NCBI GenBank assembly: GCA_015501055.1
Contig: JADNYV010000450.1
Span: forward strand, 1 to 27,712
Length of the DNA: 27,712 nt
DNA from: Mucidula mucida
Lineage: Eukaryota > Basidiomycota > Agaricomycetes > Agaricales > Physalacriaceae
Reading direction: 5' to 3'
Under the pieces are notes generated by a model, which did no database searches, had not been told where the DNA came from, and was given only the letters and a program-made list of their open reading frames with translations. Positions 1 through 8,551 of this stretch are shown here, piece after piece. Within the stretch, counting starts at the first letter, position 1. The number at the start of each line of letters is the position of its first letter. Made by a program: the position numbers and the translations under genes.

Positions 1-2
1 AG

Positions 3-224
3 CGGGCTTTCAGTCGTGCGCGCCGATTGATTGGTTGGGAGCGCAACCGCTTAAGTGCGCAGAGCATTCAAGCTCTGATGTGCTTGGGATCATGGAGCAA
101 GTTGGGTTATGTCACCAACGACGTCCTAGCTGAGGTGACGAGGGACGGTGCAGTGCAGGTACCAAAGGAGGATATGGATAAGGTGGAGATTAACTTCCCA
201 GAGGGTTATGATAGTATCCATTGA
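3..224 (+). CDS. hAT-family transposase, C-terminal end (cut by window edge)
   Basis: The frame is open from the window edge to a TGA at 222-224. It encodes about 73 residues of the hAT C-terminal dimerisation region. The recognisable core is the run FSRARRLIGWERNRLSAQS, followed by ALMCLGSW and an acidic tail. In hAT transposases this segment lies at the extreme C-terminus and mediates multimerisation; the catalytic residues lie upstream, outside the window. The start is not visible, so intactness cannot be judged. The GGTAC-rich block just downstream (296-420) is a plausible subterminal region of the same element. The family call rests on this motif pattern only. Confidence 0.75.
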   Translation, partial: RAFSRARRLIGWERNRLSAQSIQALMCLGSWSKLGYVTNDVLAEVTRDGAVQVPKEDMDKVEINFPEGYDSIH

Positions 225-295
225 ATGTACTGTACATTAGACTATCCGACATATGTATACTTACCCGTCTGAGTGAGTTTGAGCTCGGACCACCA

Positions 296-420
296 ACGGG
301 TTGCGGTATACCGCAAATACCGTGCGGTATACTCATACCATATACCGTGCACTGGCGGTACGGTATCCAACGGGACGGGTACGGTATGCCGAGGTGGTAC
401 CCGCGGTACTACCCGGGCTG
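296..420. repeat. GGTAC / GGTATACC-rich direct and inverted repeats, possible transposon subterminal region
   Basis: Short motifs CGGTAT, GGTATACCG, GGTACGG and their complements recur many times in both orientations within about 125 bases. The block lies about 70 bases downstream of the hAT transposase stop. hAT elements commonly carry short subterminal motif clusters bound by the transposase, so this may be the 3' subterminal region. I could not define a terminal inverted repeat or a target duplication. Confidence 0.5.
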
Positions 421-424
421 TTTA

Positions 425-688
425 CTAGACATGCAATGTATGAAAAGGTGACGAATACACAATTTCCAAAGCATAACAGAATTTGGCATGAAATTGCTCT
501 GGAATGATAGTTGTACAGTGAAGACTTTCTAGTGACGTGTGCGTCACTTGAAGAAGGTCAGCAAACAGAGGCGTAAAAGCCCACATCTTGATGGCCATGT
601 GGCGTATACGGGGGTGTATGGAAAAAAAAGGTGCATAAAAGTTGGGTTGGGGTAGGTTGAATCCCTCAAACATCGGAAGGTATACCAC
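425..688 (-). pseudogene. F-box/LRR-like gene fragment, paralogous to the 1214-2058 gene
   Basis: The minus-strand frame contains IRHMAIKMWAFTPLFADLL followed by a THTSLESL-type run. The larger minus-strand F-box gene at 1214-2058 contains the closely matching IRHITVSMGAFTPLFTDLL and QTSLES. Only this C-terminal portion is present, with no F-box and no upstream continuation. It therefore looks like a truncated duplicate or a relic left when the flanking mobile DNA arrived. The start of the open frame is arbitrary; homology is visible mainly at about 530-640. Confidence 0.5.
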
Positions 689-715
689 TACATGGGATAC
701 ATCAGCAAACTAACA

Positions 716-900
716 CGTACTTGGTGGGGCTACTTACGCTACTTGGCCAAGTCAATAAGTGTTGATAAGTGTCATAAGTAGAAAAGACGATGACACTTAG
801 CTACGCTAGGTCGACTTGCGTATCTAAGTGTATTTTTACTTGCCTAAGTAGAAATTCACTTATATATGTCAACACCAAGTGTCAGCCAAGTTTCGGGTCA
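716..900. repeat. ACTTGG/AAGTG-rich inverted-repeat block, possible MITE
   Basis: The stretch carries ACTTGGTG near its left end (about 719-726). Its complement CACCAAGT, then CCAAGT, lies near the right end (about 870-890). Between them are several AAGTG/CACTT copies, including the 10 bp arms TAAGTGTCAT and ATGACACTTA around 765-800, and the palindrome ACTTGGCCAAGT. No protein is encoded. A non-autonomous DNA element is the most economical reading, but the exact ends and target duplication are unresolved. Confidence 0.4.
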
Positions 901-1213
901 AGAACACTCTCAACAACAATCACACAGATAAAAGCAGGCAAAACGAGATGAATTCCATATGAATAATCATATTCTAGACACTCGCATCCGCATTGACGCT
1001 AGCCTCGCCCTCGCCCTTGCCTGCACTCACACCCACGTCCGGTGCCTGCATCTGAACATCTTGATCCTCCTCATGACCATCAAATGCCGGCTTGTTGAGC
1101 TCATCGTCGTTGCTGTCCGAGTCCTGAGCCACAGTGTCGCTGAGCGTGCACGACGTCGTTGGTCCGCATTGGCGACAGTGTCCTCAATCCCTGGATGCAG
1201 CACTGCGCACACA
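901..1213. other. Intergenic / 3' flank, nothing recognised
   Basis: Only short unsupported open frames occur here. The stretch follows the repeat block and precedes the stop of the minus-strand F-box gene, so it probably includes that gene's 3' untranslated region. Confidence 0.4.
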
Positions 1214-2058
1214 TTAAATCAGCTCGCGGATGAGTGCGTGGGTGGGTATACATACAGGTGGCAGGGATGAAAAAAGCGAAGTAAAAAAGACGGAAGCATG
1301 GCGTCGAAGCCAATAGTTGCTCGCATTGTCTCGCGGCCATTGTTGACTTTCGAGTGAAGTCTGCGCTGCTCGAAGAAGATCTGTGAACAGCGGTGTGAAT
1401 GCCCCCATTGATACTGTTATATGGCGTATACGACAGGACAGGGGTGTAAAGTGTGCGTAAAGGTCGGAAAACATGGGCGCAGTACTGGAACGCGGAAGAT
1501 TGATAGAAATCTGCGATACATTGAGTGCAAAGGCCAACAATCCCGACATGAGATTCCGTCCGATGAAGCATGGCTCGCTTGGGGCGAGACCAAGATGCTG
1601 TATAGAGTGAAGCATCGGGGAACGCAGCAGTTGGGATAGAAAAGGTTCGTCCGCGCCAGTACACACATAAAGTGAGATGATCGTGTTATGTGGGAGGAGG
1701 GGGAGCCAGTCATACAAAGTAGGAGGACCGAAGAATGGGTCCAATGAGCTGACGGAAAGGTGTCTGATGAGACTGCGTATATCGGGGTTCGCGATGAGAG
1801 TACGAGAGAGGAGGTTCACTACCCGTGTGCCCTCCCGAAAGTACGCCCAGAAAACCAAAGAAGTATACAGTGCCCTGTAAGCTGCTGGAGTCCATCGTTT
1901 ACACGTTAGCGCGACGGAATGACGATCCCTGTGTTTCAGATCTTCAAAAATGATGGAAAGGACGTTGTCGTTGCAGAGGTGAGCAGAAGGTTGCGCAATA
2001 GAGGCAGAGGAGAAGGAGAGACTCCTGATTTGGCGATGGCACTCCTTATTTGGTCAGT
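1214..2058 (-). CDS. F-box domain protein, start unresolved
   Basis: Reading minus from about 1985, the frame encodes an F-box-like segment: LCNDNVLSIIFEDL, then HSVALTCKRWTPAAYRALY. A leucine-rich region follows, with runs such as IRSLIRHLSVSSLDPFF and HSIQHLGLA. F-box proteins dock substrates to SCF ubiquitin ligases through Skp1, and the leucine-rich part normally binds the substrate. The frame is open from 2058 to the stop at 1214-1216. No ATG precedes the F-box, so a short 5' exon spliced in from about 2050-2115 is likely; the true start is unknown. The C-terminal part after QTSLES may also be spliced. The gene is divergent from the septin, whose ATG is at 2113. A C-terminal fragment duplicate lies at 425-688. 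Confidence 0.6.
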
Positions 2059-2112
2059 TCAGGGTCGCGCATCCATTTCTGCACCGTTCACCGATATCGA
2101 AAGTAGACAGTC

Positions 2113-3618
2113 ATGGCCCCAATCAGACGCAGAGGAAACAAGATAAAGGGTGTTCAGCTCACCCTTATGGTCGTTGGTACGTGTGCTCCCTGTAACAGTG
2201 ACGGGTCATTTACGCTTTTTAGGCGCCTCGGGAACTGGACGAACGACTTTTGTGAACACGCTCTGCGAGTCGGATGTGCTCTCGCACAAGGTCTGCGATA
2301 CACCTCAGGAGGCGCACGCAGAAGAAGGCATCCGTATCAAGGGTCACAATGTCGGTAAGTGCCCAACGAGCTGCTCAGGACGTCCTAGCATTCAACATAC
2401 CATTGCACAGAACTCGAAGAGGATGGTGTCCGTATCGCGTTGACGATTGTTGATACCCCCGGTTTTGGCGACAACATTGACAACGAGTTCTCGTATGTAT
2501 CGTCGTTGTGTTGCCCGTCGTCAAGCTCACCGCGCTGCTCAGTTTCCAAGAAATCGTCAATTACCTCGAACGGCAATACGATGACATTTTAGCTGAACAG
2601 TCTCGTATCAAGCGTAACCCTCGCTTCAAGGACAGCCGTGTACACGCTCTCCTGTATTTCATCCCTCCCACTGGACATGCGTATGTTGTCGACTCCTTAA
2701 AATGATATTCACACGCTCATGCTCACGCGTAGGCTGCGGGAAATGGATGTTGTTCTTATGCAGAGGCTGTCTCCTCGCGTCAATGTTATCCCCGTCCTCG
2801 GTCGTGCTGATTCTATGACCGTTAGTGAGCTCAAAGCCTTCAAGAAGCGGGTAAGCTACCAATTTTTTGTCCATATCACACAACATTTATGTTTTTTTAG
2901 ATAATGGAGGACATTGCATTCCATGACATTCCCATCTACAACTTCCCTTATGATGTGGAGGAAGATGACGAGGAAACTATCGAAGAAAACACGGAACTTC
3001 GTGTACGTGCATACCTGCTATCTGTCAGGCTCGATTGCTCAGGTTGAACGTAGAATCTTCTTCCTTTTGCCATCATCGGCTCCGAGGAAGAGATTAACAT
3101 TGACGGAGAGCCCGTTCGCGCACGCGTCTACCCATGGGGTGTTGCTGAGGTCGACAACCCCAAGCACTCCGACTTCGGCAAGCTCAGGAGCGCCATCCTC
3201 AGTACCCATCTCAACGACCTCAAGACCTTGACTGAAGATGTTCTCTACGAAACTTATCGAACTGAGAAACTGTCTCGTGGAGGTCACTCTGACATTCGGT
3301 ACGTAACACTTTTGGTTGATCACTGCCAGGCTTTCTGACATTTCGTATGTTGCAGGGACTCTTCCATTCTTCCGGAAGAATTGGCAACCCAGAGCGTGCG
3401 TCTCAAGGAAGAACAATTGCGCCGCGAGGAAGAGAAACTTCGCGAGATCGAGCTGCGTGTACAGAGGGAGATCAACGAGAGGCGACAAGAGCTCTTGGCC
3501 AAGGAAGAAGCACTCAGGTCAGTCCATTTCCGTGATTGGGCGTGTGCACCCTCGACTCACGTTTTCTAGGCACCTCGAGAGCCGTCTCCAAGCACAAGGC
3601 CAGAACTCGCCTTACTAA
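2113..3618 (+). CDS. CDC11: Septin, Cdc11/AspA type, nine exons
   Basis: Exons: 2113-2176, 2223-2354, 2411-2492, 2543-2680, 2733-2850, 2901-3002, 3054-3298, 3356-3517, 3570-3618. Together they give 1,092 nt and 363 residues with all junctions in frame. Septins polymerise into hetero-oligomeric filaments and rings that scaffold septation and polarised growth. The P-loop is GASGTGRTT (residues 22-30), followed by the G3 motif DTPGFGD and the septin signature LYFIPPTGH. The G4 position reads GRAD. The septin unique element contains HSDFGKLRSAIL and YETYRTEKLS. The C-terminal about 55 residues form a charged coiled coil rich in Glu, Arg and Leu, as expected for Cdc11/Cdc3/Cdc12 subunits. Arg replaces the P-loop Lys and GRAD replaces KAD, fitting the weak-GTPase Cdc11 class. 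No frameshift is present. Confidence 0.93.
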
Positions 3619-4104
3619 ACGCGTCACTTTCGCCGGCATCATCCATGCGGAGTACTATAGCTGTAGACTCAAAAGGATGCGATACCCTCACTATTGACTT
3701 TCTATTTAACGAGTGCTCCGTTGCTTGATTCCTGCTGTGCTCTTATGTGATATTACCATCGGTTAACATAGTTTAGTGTCCTCCACATTGTTCGACCGTC
3801 GCCCGGTATCAGCCACCATCTTCAATCCCTGGAAATTGTGTTGGCATTGTCACGAGATTGACGCCACCGAACTTCAACCTGAAGGGTAGTCTCCTCGTCC
3901 CTTCTACGGGACCTCATACATAATTGGACCCCATCTATGCATGTCAACACCATGGCCTGCCAAAATCCGATTCGGAAAGAACGGACATGTCCTCAATCCA
4001 TGATCTCATGATGCTGAAATCTGATGGACCTATTGAGTCCGGATGTCTAATAATCGGCAGAGCCTCTCTTGTGCGCTCCCTCTCCTTCCTTCACTCAGCC
4101 CACA
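3619..4104. other. Intergenic: septin 3' flank and F-box gene promoter
   Basis: No supported gene is seen. The last 40 bases before the F-box ATG at 4105 are pyrimidine-rich (CTCCCTCTCCTTCCTTCACTC), a common feature near fungal transcription starts. Confidence 0.5.
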
Positions 4105-5092
4105 ATGCATATTATTGCCCAAGTCCACCCAAGTTTTCCGGACCTCCCTCTAGACATTGCTCGTCTCATACTCGAGACAACCGCCGTCCTAGATCGCGGA
4201 ACAGCACTGCGATTGGCTCTGGTATCCAAATTGGTCCGAGCATGGTATGCGTTCGCATCCTTGCCATTTTTTTCTCGCTCTTTTCCTGATCGGCTTTGTG
4301 TTATGTAGGATTGACCCCGTACTCTATCATACTGTCATCCTCAGTACACGCGCTACTGCGCGACGCTTTATATTCTCCATCGCTTCGCGTCCCTCTGCTG
4401 CTCTGCTCGTGCGGAGTTTATCTCTTTGGTCGGGGGACGGCATGGGATTTGCCGCCTCGTGGGCCGATACGGACCTCATCCTCTCCGCGTGTACAAACGT
4501 CGTGCGGTTCAGCACTGTGACATGCGATACTGGACGTCTGCAGAAGTATCTCGGCGACAACGGGACGCTCCAGCCGCGCTATATGGCTTTGCACGTCGGA
4601 CCGTTGACCCCACTGGAAATCACAGTCCTCCCACGGAGCTTGACGCATCTCAAGTTGAGCTACACGAGGGGCAAGCTGCTAGACTGGGCAAGCATCTTTG
4701 AGCGGTGCGCAGGGCTATCTCATGTGATGTTCGATTTCCGGGACTATACTCTTTTGTATGAAGGGGAGCTGGAGGCGTTCGCGTCTCACATGCTCTCCGT
4801 CAAGCCCGGCGCGTTGCGCCAGCTGGTCATCAACTTTTTTCTCCCGCCGAGGGATTTGATGAGTGTGGCGGAGGCGGCGATGGCAAAGGTGAAAGACGAT
4901 CGGCTTGTGGCGATCAGCACCACGGGCGCGCTGTATGGCCAGGGGGATGCTCCCGTTAGCCCGACGGGCGAGTGGGCATACCTGAAGGATGGCCAGTACG
5001 ATGCTTGGGACGCCGCAGAGTGGTACGCCAAGCACAGAAGCTCTCGTCAAAGGCAAGTAGTCAGCCTGTGCTCACTGATTGACTCCTGCTAA
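4105..5092 (+). CDS. F-box-like protein, two exons
   Basis: Exon 1 is 4105-4244. The intron 4245-4308 (GTATGC...TGTAG) joins RAW to IDPVLYHTVIL in frame, and exon 2 runs from 4309. The conceptual product is 307 residues if the frame runs to the stop at 5090-5092. The N-terminus has FPDLPLDIARLILETTA and ALRLALVSKLVRAWIDPVLY, the usual layout of basidiomycete F-box-like proteins. A leucine-rich region with LPRSLTHLKLSYTRG and LRQLVINFFLPP follows. The likely role is substrate recognition in an SCF ligase; no substrate can be inferred. A GC-AG intron at 5053-5104 may instead end the protein at a TGA at 5106-5108. Both alternatives differ only in the last few residues. Confidence 0.8.
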
Positions 5093-5490
5093 TTTGACCA
5101 TCAGATGATGATGCAATTGTATACGGATTTATGAACGCCATTTGATACCCATTTCGCATGAATACACAAGGACTTGTAAACTATCTACTTTGCTGTTTTA
5201 TCATCAAGTGACTTCACTAGTAATCGGGACGGATGCTGTCGACTTGACGTTATGGTTCTAGTCCTCTCCGGCGGTGCTCTTTGCTTGTGAAGCATGTACG
5301 GCTCGACCTTCCCCACGTCTGAATCTATTAAGGTTCTCCGTGACGCACGAACGCGCAGCTACAGGAGAGTATCTTAAGAGCCGAAACCAACGAATATAAC
5401 GAACTCGTCAGTGAAGTCTGTGAGTGAACGGTTTCGCGATTCTATTTGTGGCTGAATTCAATGCTACTGTGCTTCTTTGGAGACAAAGCT
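5093..5490. other. Intergenic between convergent coding stretches
   Basis: It holds the 3' flank of the F-box gene and of the damaged minus-strand coding stretch. I recognise no gene, repeat or RNA here. Confidence 0.4.
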
Positions 5491-5813
5491 TCAAGCTAGA
5501 TCTATCAACTGCCTGATGGCGGTGTCGAACTTGCGGTCGACTTCTAGGACTGTGAATTCAGGCGCGCAGTAGTCCCACGCTTAGTTATATCTGGTGGGAT
5601 CTCGTATGACGCCGCGTACTTTTTTGGGAAAGGTGCGCAGTCGATGATGTTGTTGCAGAGCATGGCGGACAGCTTCAGAGACCACAGAAAACCGAGCTGC
5701 TGCACCTGGCGAGATCGACTACGTTGCTCCTGTTCAATTGATTGACGGCGGCGCGCGTTCGAGTAGTGGAAGAAGTGGTTAGACTTGATGATTGGCAGAT
5801 CAGACAGGTAGTC
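5491..5813 (-). pseudogene. Unrecognised coding stretch, frame-broken 3' part of a gene
   Basis: Reading minus from 5813, one frame gives DYLSDLPIIKSNHFFHYSNA, then an Arg/Gln-rich stretch, LWSLKLSAMLCNNIIDC and PFPKKYAASYEIPPDIT. The frame then shifts by one and continues AWDYCAPEFTVLEVDRKFD, ending with IRQLIDLA at the TGA 5491-5493. The two frames have protein-like composition and abut each other, so this looks like real coding sequence with one frame break. One missing A in an AA(A) run at the junction would restore it. Upstream exons were not resolved, and a stop codon sits just before DYL. I do not recognise the family. Confidence 0.4.
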
Positions 5814-6336
5814 CTACTGCGGCGGGTTGAGAAGGAGGAGTTTTGTATGCTGTCAGACTTTGCACGATAGAAAAGGACTCTTATCTGATCACGTTGATAA
5901 GCTTGGGGAGTTTAGATGGCTACATTTACGCCACATTGCTAAGCATGTCAGGAAACGAGAGCTCATAATGCTTCACAGAGAGTTCTCGTTCCCGTATACT
6001 CGACTCCAGCTATCGCATCCACGTGTTACCTTATCATCACCCTGTATATAGTGTACACAGTTTTCGCAATCAAGTTGTATGTAGATAACTTTGGTCTCCA
6101 TTCATTAACAGCTTCTTGTCGACCTGGGCAGTGGGAAGGACACCGCCTTCAGCTTCCAACGATCATGATGAGGATCTCTATTTGAAACGAGTATAGCAAC
6201 CACAACCACTCCATACAACCGAGATTCTGAGAAACACCAATTCCGTCCAAGGTGCCGTTTGCTCATTTCGCTCTATCTGACCCAAATCTGACCGACTGAT
6301 GGGACAATGAACTTCTAGACTTGGACGTTAACTATC
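5814..6336. other. Intergenic / possible upstream exon and F-box promoter
   Basis: No gene can be supported. The minus strand near 5815-5880 contains further protein-like sequence (FSIVQSLTAYKTPPSQPAA) that may belong to the damaged gene at 5491-5813. The right half is the presumed promoter of the F-box gene starting at 6337. Confidence 0.35.
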
Positions 6337-7668
6337 ATGAACCATTACGAATTCCCACTACCCCAAGAGATCGTTGAACTCGTCGTCTCCTACATCTCGC
6401 ATGACGTTGCCAGCCTACGTTGCATTCTCCAAGTGTGTCGCGCCTTCGCGCCTGTCGCTCGGAGATACCTTTACCGTGAAATCACCCTGCTCGACGACAA
6501 GAACGACCCGGAACGGGCCGGCATACCAGCGCATACTCCCCCCGTTTTCAGCGAGGCTTCATTCATCAAGCTGCTTCCTTCCGTTGGTCATTTGGTCAAG
6601 GCGGTGAAGATCTGCGGAAGCACGCGGTATACGAAGCAGAAGACCTACGTGACGTCCAAACGGCTGCATCTCATTCTGCCTCGTCTGTCCTCTCTCCAGT
6701 CGATCTCTTTTCAGAGGACCCGACTGGGTCCTTGGTGCAGACATGGTTGTGTGAGGAGGCGGTACAAGTCGTATATGCTGATGACCGCGCAGATAGCCAA
6801 GGCTATCCCGGGTGGTGTTCACACTGTGTGGCTCAGCGAGGTGAAGTTCGAGAGCGAAGCAGCTGTTGATGTGTTCTTCAGTACCTGCCGTCGTCTAACT
6901 CATCTGGGCTTGGACAAAGTTAGTGTCCTTCCCAAGGGGGGTTATCGCAGCGGCAGGATTGCGAAGCGCGTTTGGAGCGTGTTTTTTCCTTCAGCGCCGT
7001 CCATCCCTCTGAACATGGAACCCATCGAGTTACGCTCCTACGCACATGGCAGTTGCATCGATCTCCCTCGTCTTCCATACACCGCGGGCGAGAGCACGCC
7101 ATACTTCAAATTGTCATCGGTGACAAGTCTGAAGCTCTATAGTTGGGATACGGTGCCAACATACTGGGAGACCTTGGTGCGCGACACCGCGTCTAGCGTT
7201 CAAGATTTGATGATCGCTACCGCACTGTGTATGTACACTTCTCTATAAGTGCTCGTTAGCAGACTCAGAATGTTCGCAGATGCGCTTATGTATCAGCGCA
7301 ATTCCATGTGGCATCTGGATGGGCACAAGCGCTTACTCTCTCTCTTTGTCGTCCTCCTTGGCGTCCTACCGGAGACCCCATTGCCAGAAACTCTGCAGCA
7401 CCTGACAATCCTTGTCTACACGAGAGACCGTGTAGCGTGGAATGAGCTTGATGCGTCCCTGGACAGGCTTCCCCACCTTCTTAGTGTGGAGATACTTCTC
7501 CTCGACTCGTATTATCCTCTTGCCGACTTTGTCGACTTTTGCTCGTCGACTCGGATTTGGGATTTCGAGGCAGCGGGTGAATATAAAGAGGAAGTCATTC
7601 GTGGCATGCCTCTGCTTGCCCTTCAAGGTATTCTGAGTTTCAAGCAGTTCAAGCATATGAATGGATGA
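6337..7668 (+). CDS. F-box protein, two exons
   Basis: Exon 1 is 6337-7228. A 51 nt intron at 7229-7279 (GTATGT...TCGCAG) removes an in-frame TAA, and exon 2 is 7280-7668, giving 426 residues. The N-terminal F-box reads FPLPQEIVELVVSYISHD, followed by LRCILQVCRAFAPVARRYL and YREITL. The remainder has scattered leucine-rich segments (LPRLSSLQSISFQ, LTHLGLDKVSVL, VTSLKLYSWDTVP) typical of substrate-binding regions. The family role is an SCF ubiquitin ligase adaptor in the cytosol or nucleus. The start is the first ATG of the open frame and lies immediately before the F-box. This is the third F-box gene in under 7 kb. The sequence reads without frame breaks. Confidence 0.82.
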
Positions 7669-8551
7669 AGAAAGAAAGGAGCAATCAGTGTAATCCCAGG
7701 CTGCGCAGACAATGTACTTAACAGAACCGGAATGCTATAATACATCAGGTCCGATATTATTCAAGCGACGACCCTTGACTCGTTCAGAATTAAAAAAGGT
7801 ACTGTTCTTCCTGAGCAGTGTTTTCCTATACTGCTGCAGCGAACGTCTTCTCGATCACCAGAAACTCGCCAACCACTCCTATATTTTACTCTGTCTACAG
7901 TACAGTACTCATCATGTCTTGTCGGTCTACAATTCGTGACCTAAGTACTATGGGTGGTCTGATCCTCTCCGGATGGACTGAATGATTGCAGCTAGCCAGC
8001 AGACCGACGATGCGTCGCATGCCCCAGGTAACTGATGCCTGCTATCTGAGTAAGTAGTTAGTTGTAGTGTATAGTAAATAGTAGTATATCAAGGTTTGCT
8101 CAGGTAGTCGGCAGAGGTTACCTGGTAGTCAGACGAGCAACACGGGCCTGGCCAGCTCGAGAGTCTCCTGACGGGCATGTAGGACTGACTGAGGCTCTAC
8201 ACTCGACTACTGTGAAAGTTCAGTCTGTTAACAGGGGAGGACAGCACCTTTTGCTTCAATTTTGTCAAACTTGTGATTACGGCTCGAATGTGGCGTATAT
8301 TGCAACCATCGCCTTGAAAGATTCGCCCCGCGGACCACGTTATGGGACAGAACTTGAGATTATTATAGTACGAATTACATATCTTGAAGTTATGAGCTAC
8401 TAAATACAATTATGATTATTCATTAAGGTATACATCTACATCACGAGCCCGGGCCTTCAGAGAGAATCCTAATAAGCTGCCTTGCGAAGTGGTACTCGAT
8501 AACCAACAATATGAATATCAGCACGCCGTAGCACCACCCCGCAAGTGGGAG
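7669..8551. other. Intergenic, nothing recognised
   Basis: About 880 bases without a supported gene lie between the 3' ends of the F-box gene (plus) and the large unknown gene (minus). A short TAGTAG/TAGTTAG-type simple-sequence patch lies near 8055-8090. No RNA gene or inverted repeat stood out. Confidence 0.4.

Noticed and set aside
959..1664. Several overlapping open frames on both strands (for example 959-1270 plus and 1101-1664 minus)
   Set aside because: They have arbitrary, Cys/Arg-rich composition and are shadows of the F-box gene frame or chance openings.
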